64,000 nucleotides of DNA from Oceanobacillus zhaokaii (GTDB taxonomy: Bacteria > Bacillota > Bacilli > Bacillales > Amphibacillaceae). The position numbers were made by a program, and so were the translations under genes. Under the pieces are notes generated by a model, which worked only from the letters and a program-made list of their open reading frames with translations, was not told the origin of the DNA and searched no databases. The stretch's first letter is position 1; each line of letters opens with the position of its first letter. Below are positions 17,395-26,185 of this stretch, in pieces. The stretch covers positions 505,001-569,000 of the forward strand of contig NZ_CP024848.1 of assembly GCF_003352005.1 (NCBI RefSeq), given 5' to 3'.

Positions 17395-17417
17395 AGCAGA
17401 TTGCTTTAGCTGTTTTT
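17387..17417 (+). terminator. intrinsic terminator overlapping the fni stop codon
   Basis: AACAGCTAAAGCA and TGCTTTAGCTGTT form a 13-bp stem with a small loop followed by six T residues. The 5' arm includes the last fni codons. Confidence 0.88.
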
Positions 17418-17533
17418 TACATGATTACCTTGATTTATCATATGATAAAATGTAAGTGCAACGAGCAAGCACATAATTTTTGTCAAAAGAAATGCTGTGC
17501 TACAATAGCATTTAGAAAAGGAGTGTGTAATAT

Positions 17534-18256
17534 ATGAAGATCGAGGTATGGTCTGATTTTGTTTGCCCATTTTGTTATATTGGAAAACGCAGATTAGAAA
17601 ATGCAATGCAACAGTTTGAACATAGTGATGACATAACTGTCGAATATAAAAGCTATCAGCTTGACCCAACGGCAAAACATATTCCTGGGAAAGATTTTTA
17701 CGAAACTTTCTCTGAATTAAAAGGTATTCCACTGGATCAGGTAAAGGTAATGAATAACCAAGTTGGGCAGCAAGCGGCTGCAGAAGGATTAACTTATAAT
17801 TTTGATACGATGCAATATGCAAATACCTTCGATGCCCACCGCGTTGCTAAATATGCAACGAAGCTTGGAAAGGGAAAAGAAATAACAGAAAGATTTTTGC
17901 ATGCCTATTTTACAGAGTCTAGACTAATGAGCGATCATGATACATTAATCGAACTAGCCGCTGAGGTTGGTTTAAATAAAGAAGAGGTTAAAGAGATTCT
18001 TCAATCAAATGATTATATGAAGGCTGTCCAAAATGACATTACAGTAGCACGTCAAATTGGAGTGCAGGGTGTGCCGTTTTTCGTCTTCAATGAGAAATAT
18101 GCTGTGTCAGGTGCTCAACCTGCAGAGGTATTTTCTGAAGTACTTGAAAAAGTATGGGAAGAGGAAAATAAAGAGCAAGTATTGCAATCATTGAATCCGA
18201 AGAAAACGGAAACTTCTTATTGTACTGATGAAGGCTGCGACGTTAAAGAATCATAA
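17534..18256 (+). CDS. DsbA-family oxidoreductase (FrnE-like)
   Basis: A 240-residue cytoplasmic thioredoxin-fold protein without a signal peptide. The redox motif Cys11-Pro-Phe-Cys14 follows WSDFVCPFCYIGKRRLE, a helical insertion follows (about 65-150), and the cis-Pro loop reads GVQGVPFFVFN. This matches the FrnE/YwbO group linked to polyketide enzymes, disulfide chemistry and oxidative stress. The C-terminal tail has two further cysteines (SYCTDEGCD), which fits the FrnE subgroup. ATG 17534 follows AAAAGGAGTG. Confidence 0.9.
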   Translation: MKIEVWSDFVCPFCYIGKRRLENAMQQFEHSDDITVEYKSYQLDPTAKHIPGKDFYETFSELKGIPLDQVKVMNNQVGQQAAAEGLTYNFDTMQYANTFDAHRVAKYATKLGKGKEITERFLHAYFTESRLMSDHDTLIELAAEVGLNKEEVKEILQSNDYMKAVQNDITVARQIGVQGVPFFVFNEKYAVSGAQPAEVFSEVLEKVWEEENKEQVLQSLNPKKTETSYCTDEGCDVKES

Positions 18257-18361
18257 GGAAAGTGGGACTAACTTGTTGCGATATATTGCGATGGGTTAGT
18301 TTTTTTGATTTGGCTTACTTTTGTAAGCGGATTAAATATTTATAATAATGATTTCTTTATA

Positions 18362-18426
18362 TTGACGATACCCAGATTTCTGATATACTATAATTAAGAA
18401 TCTAATTGATAATGAATATCATTCTT
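18362..18426 (+). promoter_or_regulatory. promoter and Fur box of the yclNOP siderophore transporter
   Basis: TTGACG (18362-18367) and TATACT (18384-18389) form a promoter with a 16-bp spacer. Just downstream, GATAATGAATATCATTCTT (18408-18426) matches the 19-bp Fur consensus at nearly every position. Iron-dependent repression of the downstream transporter is strongly expected. Confidence 0.88.
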
Positions 18427-18556
18427 ATTTAGATTCATTAGAAGTTAATAATTATTATTACGTTATTATACGTACAAATAAACATATTAGTTGGATAAAG
18501 GCTAATCTTGAGATTGTAATATATCGCTAGATCAGTTTTGAAGAGAAGGGCAGTCT

Positions 18557-19510
18557 ATGAAGATATGGTATTTAGTATTAGCACTTATTGTTCTTTCTGT
18601 AACGTCTATTTTTATAGGTGTTTCTGATGTTGCGTTACTCGATTTATTTAGCTTAACAGATGAACAAATACAGATTTTAATGGTTAGTAGAGTACCAAGG
18701 TTAATCAGCATTGTCATCGCTGGAATGAGTATGAGTATTGTTGGCTTAATTATGCAGCAGCTGAGCAGAAATCGCTTTGTATCGCCTACAACCGCGGGAA
18801 CAATGGATGCAGCGAGACTTGGAGTACTTATCTCATTGATGATTTTTACATCGGCTACACCATTGCAAAAAATGTCAGTATCGTTTGTCTTTGCGCTTTT
18901 AGGTACGGTTATCTTTATGAAGATATTAGAAAAAATAAAGTTCAAGGATGCTGTATTTATTCCACTTGTCGGATTAATGTTTGGTAATATCATTAGCTCT
19001 ATCTCTACATTTATCGCATATCAGAATGATCTTATTCAGAATATGTCTTCCTTTATGCAGGGCGACTTTTCAATGATCATGAGTGGAAATTATGAATTAA
19101 TGTTTGTTAGTATCCCGGTTCTAATTATCGCCTATCTATTCGCAAATAAGTTTACGATTGCGGGTATGGGTGAGGATTTCTCAAAAAACCTAGGATTAAA
19201 TTATCGGCAAGTCGTAAATATCGGCTTGATTATCAGTGCACTTGTTACAGCCTCCGTTATACTTTCGGTTGGTGTTATTCCTTTCTTAGGGTTAATCGTA
19301 CCGAATATCGTAACCATTTATTTAGGTGATAACTTGAAGAAAACATTAATACATACAGCATTGCTAGGTGCGGTATTTGTACTTGTTTGCGATATTATCG
19401 GCAGAATTATCATTTATCCTTATGAAATTCCAATTAGTTTAACCGTTGGGGTAATAGGTAGTGCAATCTTCATCTATCTATTGATAAGGAGAAGAAAGTA
19501 TGGCATATAA
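18557..19510 (+). CDS. yclN: iron-siderophore ABC transporter permease (YclN/FecCD family)
   Basis: One of two permeases of a ferric-siderophore importer. Its 317 residues contain eight or more hydrophobic helices and the FecCD landmarks VSRVPRLISIVIAGMSMSIVGLIMQ (first 20 residues: VSRVPRLISIVIAGMSMSIV) and GVIPFLGLIVPNIV, close to the ATPase-coupling region. The order N-O-P with a separate Q lipoprotein matches B. subtilis yclNOPQ, the petrobactin importer, so ferric petrobactin or another catecholate is the likely substrate. A Fur box lies about 130 bp upstream. It overlaps yclO by 11 bases. Confidence 0.93.
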   Translation: MKIWYLVLALIVLSVTSIFIGVSDVALLDLFSLTDEQIQILMVSRVPRLISIVIAGMSMSIVGLIMQQLSRNRFVSPTTAGTMDAARLGVLISLMIFTSATPLQKMSVSFVFALLGTVIFMKILEKIKFKDAVFIPLVGLMFGNIISSISTFIAYQNDLIQNMSSFMQGDFSMIMSGNYELMFVSIPVLIIAYLFANKFTIAGMGEDFSKNLGLNYRQVVNIGLIISALVTASVILSVGVIPFLGLIVPNIVTIYLGDNLKKTLIHTALLGAVFVLVCDIIGRIIIYPYEIPISLTVGVIGSAIFIYLLIRRRKYGI

Positions 19511-20450
19511 GAGAAAAATAATCATTTTAGCCGGTATCGCATTATTACTAGCATTGTTATACATTTTCTATGATTTAAGTGGAAACATCGATTATATATT
19601 ACCCAGAAGAATTACAAAGGTAGTTACCATTATCTTGACTGGCGGAGCAATCGCCTTTGCGACAACATTGTTCATGACGGTTACAAATAATCGAATCTTA
19701 ACACCTAGTATATTAGGACTTGATTCCCTTTATTTATTGATTCAAACCGTAATTGTCTTCGTATTTGGTTCACATACACTTGCAATGATGAGCGGCAATA
19801 CAAACTTCCTGGTCTCAGTTGGGTTGATGATATTATTTACATTGATTCTCTATCACTTCTTATTTAAAGGTGAGAATAAGAGTATCTATTTCTTACTATT
19901 AATTGGGATGATTCTAGGAACATTCTTCAATAGTTTTTCATCTTTTATGCAAGTATTGATTGACCCTAATGAATTTACGATTGTGCAAGATAAGATGTTT
20001 GCAAGTATTAATAACGTAAACTCCGAACTTGTCGGTGTCTCGATTATCTTAATTGTCGTCACAATAATCTTCTTTATCCCGTACTACAAATATTTAGATG
20101 TCATGGCATTAGGGAAGGATCAAGCAATTAATTTAGGCGTTCCATATGATCGGATCGTCAAACGACTGTTAATTATTGTTGCAGTACTGATTTCCGTTTC
20201 AACAGCGTTGATTGGCCCAATTACTTTTCTGGGGTTACTTGTAGTAAATTTGGCATATGAATTGATGAAGACATACCGGCATGCATACATATTACTTGCT
20301 GCTGTTTTAATAAGTATTATTGCATTACTTGGTGGACAATTTATCGTGGAAAAGATATTTACGTTCAGCACAACAATTAGCGTTATTATTAACCTTATTG
20401 GTGGAATTTACTTTATATTTCTTTTACTAAAGGAGAATAAATCGTGGTAA
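19500..20450 (+). CDS. yclO: iron-siderophore ABC transporter permease (YclO/FecCD family)
   Basis: Second permease of the siderophore importer, 316 residues with about eight or nine hydrophobic helices. The family motifs include RRITKVVTIILTGGAIAF and TALIGPITFLGLLVVNLAYE, the latter being the segment that contacts the ATPase. It overlaps yclN by 11 bases and yclP by 7 bases, which indicates translational coupling. It would pair with YclN as a heterodimer in the membrane. Confidence 0.93.
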   Translation: MAYKRKIIILAGIALLLALLYIFYDLSGNIDYILPRRITKVVTIILTGGAIAFATTLFMTVTNNRILTPSILGLDSLYLLIQTVIVFVFGSHTLAMMSGNTNFLVSVGLMILFTLILYHFLFKGENKSIYFLLLIGMILGTFFNSFSSFMQVLIDPNEFTIVQDKMFASINNVNSELVGVSIILIVVTIIFFIPYYKYLDVMALGKDQAINLGVPYDRIVKRLLIIVAVLISVSTALIGPITFLGLLVVNLAYELMKTYRHAYILLAAVLISIIALLGGQFIVEKIFTFSTTISVIINLIGGIYFIFLLLKENKSW

Positions 20451-21199
20451 ATATAAAAAATGTATTTAAATCGTATCAAAATAAACCTGTTATTGAGGAT
20501 GTTTCTCTGGAAATTGAAAGAGGAAAAATCACATCGTTTATTGGGCCGAATGGTGCTGGAAAAAGTACGTTAATTTCTATGATTAGTCGCTTAATTGTAA
20601 GAGATGAAGGGCAAATTTCAATTGATGGCATGGACATTCTTAGCGTGAAGAATAATGAGCTTGCTAAGAAAATTTCTATCTTAAAACAATCGAATCAAAT
20701 TAATTTGAAGCTGACGGTTCGCGAACTTGTCTCATTTGGTCGTTTTCCGTATTCACAAGGAAGATTATCAAAGGAAGATGTAGCTAAGATCGAAGAAGCA
20801 ATTGATTATATGGAGCTTCGCGATATGCAAGATAAATACTTAGATGAATTAAGTGGCGGTCAGCGCCAGCGAGCACATATTGCAATGGTTATTGCTCAGG
20901 ATACGGAGTATATTCTACTTGATGAACCACTAAACAACCTGGATATGCGTCATTCTGTATCAATCATGAAGACTCTAAGGAAATTAGTAGATGAGATGGG
21001 TAAAACCATTGTTATCGTTATTCATGATATCAATTTCGCATCTTGCTATTCAGATAACATTGTTGCACTTAAGGATGGCAAGATTGTAAAAGAAGGTCGA
21101 ACATGTGATGTGATAGATAAATGTGTATTAAAAGAAATCTATGACATGGACATCGAGATCAAAGAAATTGATAATCAACGTATTTGTGTTTATTTCTAA
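20444..21199 (+). CDS. yclP: iron-siderophore ABC transporter ATP-binding protein (YclP)
   Basis: The ATPase of the siderophore importer, 251 residues. Walker A is GPNGAGKST (about 34-42), the signature is LSGGQRQRAHIAM, Walker B is YILLDEPLNNLD, and the switch histidine is in IVIHDINFA. It follows yclO with a GTG start inside the yclO stop region (AATCGTGGTAAATA) and ends the tightly packed N-O-P unit. The lipoprotein gene follows after 447 bp. Confidence 0.95.
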   Translation: MVNIKNVFKSYQNKPVIEDVSLEIERGKITSFIGPNGAGKSTLISMISRLIVRDEGQISIDGMDILSVKNNELAKKISILKQSNQINLKLTVRELVSFGRFPYSQGRLSKEDVAKIEEAIDYMELRDMQDKYLDELSGGQRQRAHIAMVIAQDTEYILLDEPLNNLDMRHSVSIMKTLRKLVDEMGKTIVIVIHDINFASCYSDNIVALKDGKIVKEGRTCDVIDKCVLKEIYDMDIEIKEIDNQRICVYF

Positions 21200-21251
21200 T
21201 AACGGTTGATGGATGAAGAAAATGGATAGAAGGGGAGCATTCATTTTCCTG

Positions 21252-21333
21252 GTAGATAAGAAAGTAAAAAAACTTTCTCACTACAAGTGCAACTAAGACT
21301 GTCGCAAAAGGCTTGGCGACAGTCAAGTTTTCT
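21252..21333 (+). repeat. dispersed repeat family A, good copy
   Basis: The element starts GTAGATAAGAAAGT, folds a small AAGT/ACTT hairpin, continues CACTACAAGTGCAACTAAG, forms a perfect CTGTCGC/GCGACAG stem around AAAAGGCTTG, and ends CAAGTTTTCT. Other copies lie at 8252, 25244, 51703 and 62961, all in this orientation. It splits yclQ from yclNOP. The rest of the 447-bp gap 21200-21646 holds the palindrome at 21473 and the yclQ ribosome site. Confidence 0.85.
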
Positions 21334-21472
21334 AAGAGAAGGAAAAAAAATCCCCTTATAATGGAAGCTCATAAAATATGAACAATCCACTATAAAGGAA
21401 CCCTCAATTCTTATCATACCTTACATTTGAGATTAGGTAAATGGATTTGTTTCATAATATGACTTTATAAGG

Positions 21473-21500
21473 ATACATGTCTCGAGCGCTCGGCATGTAT
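21473..21500. other. inverted repeat in the yclP-yclQ gap
   Basis: ATACATG and CATGTAT arms with inner CGAGC/GCTCG form a near-perfect 28-bp palindrome with a single-base asymmetry on each side and no T tract. It may be a protein-binding site or a remnant of a mobile element. It does not resemble a Fur box. Confidence 0.45.
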
Positions 21501-21646
21501 ACGTTCTTAATAAATCAGCTCATTTGCTGCGAATTAATGACTTTCTCTACTTTGAGGATGGATGTTTTCTCCAATTTATTCATAAGTATTCATACGTCAA
21601 TGGTTATTGTTAATAATAAATTTTTACTTAAAAAGGAGAGAAAGAA

Positions 21647-22615
21647 ATGAAGAAATTAGGACTATTACTTATTACGAGTTTACTGCTATTTATTATTGCT
21701 GCCTGTGGTTCTGCTGAGGAAGGCGAACAAGATACAAGTACAGGTAATGAAACACCAAGTACTGAAGAATCTTCAGATACTGTGACAGTTAAGCACGAAC
21801 TTGGTGAAACTGATGTACCGGTAAATCCAGAAAACATTGTCGTATTCGACTTTGGAATCTTAGACACTCTTGATAAATTAGGAATTGACGTAGCAGGTAT
21901 TGCTCAAGCAGGAACAGTACCAACTTATTTAGAAAAGTACGCTGGTGAAGATTATACAAATATCGGTAGTTTAAAAGAGCCAGACCTTGAAGCAATCTCA
22001 GGAATTGACCCAGGACTAATCATCATCTCGGGTCGTCAAGCGGATATGTATGATGAGTTTAGTAAAATTGCACCAACAATTCATCTTGGTGTAGATACAA
22101 CAAGATACATGGATTCATTTAAAGAAAATATGGCTATCATCGGTGATATTTTTGATAAGCAAGAAGAAATTGATGCAGAAATTGCAACGATCGAAGAATC
22201 AATTGCAGCAGTTAATGAGAAAGCTACAGCTTCTGCTGAAAAGGGACTTATTATTTTAGCAAATGATGATAAGATTAGTGCATACGGTGCAAATTCACGA
22301 TTTGGGATTATCCATGATGTACTTGGAGTAGCTCAAGCAGACGAAAATATTGAAGCATCTACACACGGAATGAACGTTACGTTTGAATATGTTGTTGAAC
22401 AAGATCCAGATATTCTATATGTCGTTGACCGCGCAGCTGCTGTTGGTGGCGAAACAGCTGCACCACAATTAGTAGAGAATGAATTGGTTGAGAATACAAA
22501 AGCATATAAAAATGATAAAATTGTTTATTTAAATCCTGAATATTGGTACCTGTCTGGCGGCGGACTGGTTTCAGTGGCTCAAATGATTCAGGATATTGAT
22601 GATAGCTTGAATTAA
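21647..22615 (+). CDS. yclQ: siderophore-binding lipoprotein (YclQ)
   Basis: The extracellular receptor of the siderophore importer, 322 residues. The signal peptide ends in the lipobox IAAC (Cys20), and an acidic, Ser/Thr-rich linker follows. The mature part is a type III (periplasmic binding-like, BtuF/FecB) fold with NPENIVVFDFGILDTLDKLG near the start of the first lobe and YWYLSGGGLVS near the end. ATG 21647 has AAAAAGGAGAG upstream. It is separated from yclP by a repeat element, so it may have its own promoter. No clear Fur box is seen immediately before it. Confidence 0.93.
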   Translation: MKKLGLLLITSLLLFIIAACGSAEEGEQDTSTGNETPSTEESSDTVTVKHELGETDVPVNPENIVVFDFGILDTLDKLGIDVAGIAQAGTVPTYLEKYAGEDYTNIGSLKEPDLEAISGIDPGLIIISGRQADMYDEFSKIAPTIHLGVDTTRYMDSFKENMAIIGDIFDKQEEIDAEIATIEESIAAVNEKATASAEKGLIILANDDKISAYGANSRFGIIHDVLGVAQADENIEASTHGMNVTFEYVVEQDPDILYVVDRAAAVGGETAAPQLVENELVENTKAYKNDKIVYLNPEYWYLSGGGLVSVAQMIQDIDDSLN

Positions 22616-22623
22616 TATGAAAA

Positions 22624-22660
22624 AATGACAGGTTGCCTTAAGGGTTGCCTGTTATTTTTT
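22624..22660 (+). terminator. probable terminator after yclQ
   Basis: ACAGG and CCTGT arms with a partly paired TTGCC/GGGTT interior are followed by TTATTTTTT. The stem is imperfect, so confidence is moderate. Confidence 0.55.
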
Positions 22661-22753
22661 GCTTTGGAAAGGGAAATGCTGATATAATCTGGAAATAGCT
22701 GATATGAACTGAACACGCTGCAAAAAGTGTATTAGAGATGATAATGATTATGC
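22659..22753 (+). promoter_or_regulatory. promoter with a Fur-box-like site upstream of the SurA-like lipoprotein
   Basis: TTGCTT (22659-22664) and a perfect TATAAT (22683-22688) are 18 bp apart. About 50 bp downstream, TGATAATGATTATGC (22739-22753) matches 13 of 15 positions of the 7-1-7 Fur motif. It sits about 170 bp before the lipoprotein gene, in a gap with no other feature. Fur control of that gene is a guess. Confidence 0.5.
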
Positions 22754-22920
22754 TGATATCTGACAAGTGTTTTAGATAAACAATGAAAGCACTATAGATA
22801 CCAACACTAATTCCAGCTGAATTAAGTAATCGCCGAAGCAGATTTTCCGATGCTAAACTTGAAATTCGGTATTCATTTATGTTTGTATAAGAGAAGAATC
22901 ATGAAATGAGGGAAGTTTTA

Positions 22921-23631
22921 ATGAGGAAATATATTACATTAGCTCTTATGCTAAGTATTGCTTTACTTGCGGCAGCATGCAGTGATGGAACTGCAGATAA
23001 ACAGGAAAGTACACCAGAGGATGCAACATCGGAACAGCAAAAAAAGGAACTGACTTTTGATAATAAAGAACGTGTGGCTGAGGATACTTCGGTGGTTTCA
23101 GTTAATGGTAACGAGATTAAGGGTGACGATTATAATTCTGTTTACACACGCGTGAAAACGATGCTGCATAATTATGGACAGGATGTTTCCGACTTAGATT
23201 TTATTAAGGAACAAACGATTACACTTCTAGTTGATGAGGAGCTAATAAGACAAGATGCAGCGGATAAGGGCATCGAAGTTACAGAAGAGGAAGCGCAAAC
23301 GGAATTAGAAGCAATCAAAAAAGAAACTGGTGAAGAGCAATTCAATAATATGTTAGAACAGTTTCAAATGAATGAGGAAGACTTTAAAGATCAGCTAATA
23401 AATGATTTAATTACCGTGCAATACATGGATAATCAATTTGAAATCGAAGTAACGGACGAAGAAATCCAGGAATATTATGATAAGCTAAAAGAACAGAACG
23501 AAGAAATTGAGGAGTTAGCAGAGATTAAAGAAAGAATCGAATCTGCAATCTATAGTCAAAAGCAAAGTGAACAGCTACAAGTTAAGGTTGAGGAACTGAG
23601 AAAAGATGCTGAAGTGGAGACCTTAATATAA
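22921..23631 (+). CDS. SurA N-terminal domain lipoprotein (PrsA/SurA-like chaperone without PPIase domain)
   Basis: A 236-residue secreted lipoprotein from ATG 22921 (GAGGGA ribosome site). The signal peptide ends at LAAAC (Cys20) and a Ser/Glu-rich linker follows. The next block, SVVSVNGNEIKGDDYNSVY, continues into a long acidic helical region (about 60-230) with the LLVDEELIRQDAADKGIEVTEEEA pattern of SurA_N domains (core LLVDEELIRQDAADKG). The parvulin-type isomerase domain of PrsA is absent. A role in folding exported proteins is inferred. It lies next to the iron importer, but a functional link is only suggested by a Fur-like site. Confidence 0.82.
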   Translation: MRKYITLALMLSIALLAAACSDGTADKQESTPEDATSEQQKKELTFDNKERVAEDTSVVSVNGNEIKGDDYNSVYTRVKTMLHNYGQDVSDLDFIKEQTITLLVDEELIRQDAADKGIEVTEEEAQTELEAIKKETGEEQFNNMLEQFQMNEEDFKDQLINDLITVQYMDNQFEIEVTDEEIQEYYDKLKEQNEEIEELAEIKERIESAIYSQKQSEQLQVKVEELRKDAEVETLI

Positions 23632-23636
23632 ATAAT

Positions 23637-23674
23637 AAAAAAGCATCGTCCATATATAAGGGCGATGCTTTTAC
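23637..23674 (+). terminator. intrinsic terminator
   Basis: AAAAAAGCATCGTCC pairs with GGGCGATGCTTTT (one wobble) around an A/T loop and ends in T residues. Confidence 0.85.
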
Positions 23675-23730
23675 TATAAAATAGGAATGCATAAAAGATT
23701 TCCAGTTATTATTCACGTGATAAGAGAAGC

Positions 23731-23996
23731 CACGTCCAGCTCCAGCGCCCGTGCTCCTAGCGAGACTTCCCTCACCTCCGTACGATAAAGAAGACTTGCC
23801 GATTGGTTACACATGAGGCTTAGTCGCACTTATACCCTTGTGGTGAAAGTCAACATCGATTCCTGGTATTAAGGAAGGCCGACTAAAAGCAGGCTTCGCC
23901 AACGTCGGCTACCCCTAAAGCGAAGGGGCATGTTTCCTTTATCTCCTACGGTTCAGTCCAGTCCGTACGTCGCTAAACGGGCGCTTGCGCTTTTGT
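23731..23996. repeat. dispersed repeat family C, about 265 bp with inverted ends
   Basis: The element opens CCAGCTCCAGCGCCCGT and ends AAACGGGCGCTTGCGCTTTT, so GCGCCCGT and ACGGGCGC form short inverted ends. The G+C-rich interior contains ACATGAGGCTTAGTCGCACTT and AGTCAACATCGATTCCTGG, which I recognise as recurring Bacillaceae intergenic sequence. It abuts the stop codon of the ATP-grasp gene and fills the 367-bp gap. I see no protein-coding frame in it. A remnant (CAGCTGCAGCGCCCTGTCAG) lies near 32127 in front of hisZ. Confidence 0.75.
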
Positions 23997-23998
23997 GC

Positions 23999-25228
23999 TT
24001 ATAACGGTGGATACTTTTTAAATTTCCGATAGAAATTAAACGTTGAAACAATTACATATAATAGTCGCTTGATACTTTTCTCAACGGAAAAATAGAACAT
24101 TGGATTCTTTACACGTTTTTCCTTATATAAAGTATTCACTCTGTCCCGCAATTGCTTATCCTTTAGATGCTTCATAAGCAATCCCTTAGGAACGATAGTA
24201 TAAATCATTTCTTTTTCTGCAACAGTGTAGGAAAGGGGCTGATTTTCGAGGTAATCCTTTATGTAATATTCTACAGGATTATGCCCACCGGTTGTTACAT
24301 AATAATTACTTCTCCCAAGACGGGGATTCAATTCAAAGAACTTATATTTCCCATCTCGTGAATCGTATTTTAAATCAAAATTCGCAAACCCGATATATCC
24401 AACTTTTTTAACAAGCCGTGTTGCTTGTTCAACAGCTTCATCATTACGAAGGGTGCGTATTGCGACAGGGTTGCCGATTCCACCAGGTGTATGGTCCTCC
24501 AGCAATGTTTGTCCAAAGGAAGCCAGTTTAACCTCTCCATCTTGCGCGATATAGATTGTGAGGATATACATTGCAGTGTCGTCGCCTGGAATAAATTCTT
24601 GAACAATCAATTCATCAAGATAACCAGCATTTCTTATTAAATCGATAATTTGTTCAAGCTCCTGCCGATCCTTTGCAGTAAATACCTTCTTTTTACCAGT
24701 GAACTTCAAATTTTCATAAGCAACTCTACTAGTAGGTTTGATAACTACTGGAAATGAAAATGGAAGTTCCGTATCTAGCGTCTGGTTGCTATCGAACGCA
24801 ATATACTTGGGATAATCAACCTCTAAACTGTCGCATAGCTCATAAAATTTGGCTTTATCAATGACAGTATGCAAGCTCTCCCTGTCTGTATATGGGACAA
24901 TCCAATTTCCCACAAGCTTATCTCTTAAGTCGACCACCATCTCTACATGCCAATCATCACTACCAATGATTATCTTCGGGATATCCGGATATGTTTGCAT
25001 GATATTATTTAAGCTAGCGAGCAATGCCTCCGCATCCTCCATGTCGGGTTCAAGCACGGGAACGATAATTGCAGAATGCTTAACTGGACCAATAAGCTGT
25101 CTTGAGACACTGATTGATTTCACTCCGTACGCTTCGTGGAAAGAACGTGCAGTACTGTAAACACCAATACTCGCACCTAAAATTACTGGTATAAATGATT
25201 GTTTTGATAGAATTAAATCTTGTTCCAT
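23999..25228 (-). CDS. ATP-grasp carboxylate-amine ligase family protein
   Basis: About 409 residues from ATG 25228, which has AAAGGAGAAAAT upstream. The frame is open further into a repeat element, but that part is not gene. It has an N-terminal pre-ATP-grasp fold (VILGASIGVYSTARSFHEAYG), a central ATP-grasp lid (PVVIKPTSRVAYE, ELIVQEFIPGDDT) and the metal-binding FFELNPRLGRSNYY. Such ligases join a carboxylate to an amine via an acyl phosphate. Homologs are annotated as carboxylate-amine or D-aspartate ligases, so a cell-wall or small-peptide role is possible. The gene is single and gives no pathway clue. Confidence 0.82.
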   Translation of the reverse strand: MEQDLILSKQSFIPVILGASIGVYSTARSFHEAYGVKSISVSRQLIGPVKHSAIIVPVLEPDMEDAEALLASLNNIMQTYPDIPKIIIGSDDWHVEMVVDLRDKLVGNWIVPYTDRESLHTVIDKAKFYELCDSLEVDYPKYIAFDSNQTLDTELPFSFPVVIKPTSRVAYENLKFTGKKKVFTAKDRQELEQIIDLIRNAGYLDELIVQEFIPGDDTAMYILTIYIAQDGEVKLASFGQTLLEDHTPGGIGNPVAIRTLRNDEAVEQATRLVKKVGYIGFANFDLKYDSRDGKYKFFELNPRLGRSNYYVTTGGHNPVEYYIKDYLENQPLSYTVAEKEMIYTIVPKGLLMKHLKDKQLRDRVNTLYKEKRVKNPMFYFSVEKSIKRLLYVIVSTFNFYRKFKKYPPL

Positions 25229-25243
25229 ATTTTCTCCTTTCTT

Positions 25244-25325
25244 AGCAGATAGGAAAGGATAACACTTTCTCACTGCATATGTGCAACTATGGTTTATACC
25301 TAAAAAGCTTGGCACACTTTATGTC
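25244..25325 (+). repeat. dispersed repeat family A, degenerate copy
   Basis: The copy runs GCAGATAGGAAAG, CACTTTCTCACTGCATATGTGCAACTA, AAAAAGCTTGGCACAC, following the order of the 21252 copy, but the second stem is eroded. It lies directly upstream of the ATP-grasp gene, on the opposite orientation to that gene. The 318-bp gap 25229-25546 otherwise contains the his terminator. Confidence 0.65.
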
Positions 25326-25459
25326 TTTACTAAATAATATTATTCGTTGTCTAAGGGTTATTTAGGGTATGTTACATTTTAAACTAATTTGATCAGAAAG
25401 TGAAACCTGCATCTAATAGGGAAATCTCACTCACACTATATGTAATTCTAGCATATAAA

Positions 25460-25499
25460 GAAAAAAATCAGTATTAGAAACAATCGTTCCAATACTGAT
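25460..25499 (-). terminator. his operon terminator
   Basis: Read on the minus strand, ATCAGTATTGGAA pairs with TTCTAATACTGAT (one wobble) and is followed by seven T residues. It is 48 bp after the hisI stop. Confidence 0.88.
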
Positions 25500-25546
25500 G
25501 TTCAAGTTTTTGACAAAATTCGGGGAGTGACAGGCACTCAAGTAGC

Positions 25547-26185
25547 TTACTTTTCTTGGCCTTCCTTCTGTATATGGCGCTTTTTCAATTCGTTCTTAAT
25601 GTCGCCTACAGATACATCCATTAATTCCATTAATACGAGTGTATGATAGGTAAGATCAGCGATTTCGCTTGTGACTTCTGCTTTATCATTATTTTTCGCG
25701 CCGATGAGTACTTCACTAGTTTCCTCGCCAATTTTCTTAAGGATTTTATCCATTCCTTTTTCAAAAAGATAGGCTGTATAGGATCCTTCCGTTGGATTCT
25801 CGCGGCGTTGTTTAATTTTTGCAACGACATCAGAAACGATTTGATTTGAAGGTGTATCTTTCGTGAGAAGGTCGTTATTAAAGCATGTTTCTTCCCCAGT
25901 ATGGCATGCAGGACCAAGTGGCTTGACTTGAACTAATAATGCATCGGCATCACAGTCAAAGGCGATTTTCTTCACTTCTTGCTTATTTCCCGATGTTTCT
26001 CCTTTATTCCATAGCTCGAGTCTGCTGCGACTAAAAAACCATGTTTCAGTTGTTTCAATCGTTTTATTTAGGGATTCTTCGTTCATGTATGCTAACGTTA
26101 ATACTTTTCCAGTTTCCGCATCTTGCACGATTGCAGGGATAAGTCCGCTTGTATCGAATTTAAGCTGGTCAATATTTATTTCCAT
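25547..26185 (-). CDS. hisI: bifunctional phosphoribosyl-AMP cyclohydrolase / phosphoribosyl-ATP pyrophosphatase
   Basis: HisIE catalyses steps 2 and 3 of histidine synthesis. The 212 residues hold the HisI cyclohydrolase domain (1-115) with [30 protein letters not shown], the metal-binding [11 protein letters not shown] and CHTGEETCF. The HisE domain (about 120-212) has [19 protein letters not shown] and [15 protein letters not shown] (pyrophosphohydrolase metal-binding glutamates). It overlaps hisF by 10 bases and is the last gene of the operon, followed by a strong terminator. Confidence 0.97.
   Translation of the reverse strand: MEINIDQLKFDTSGLIPAIVQDAETGKVLTLAYMNEESLNKTIETTETWFFSRSRLELWNKGETSGNKQEVKKIAFDCDADALLVQVKPLGPACHTGEETCFNNDLLTKDTPSNQIVSDVVAKIKQRRENPTEGSYTAYLFEKGMDKILKKIGEETSEVLIGAKNNDKAEVTSEIADLTYHTLVLMELMDVSVGDIKNELKKRHIQKEGQEK

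Noticed and set aside
25229..25315. N-terminal extension of the ATP-grasp protein
   Set aside because: The extra 29 codons lie in a repeat; ATG 25228 has a proper AAAGGAG site and matches the expected start of the fold.
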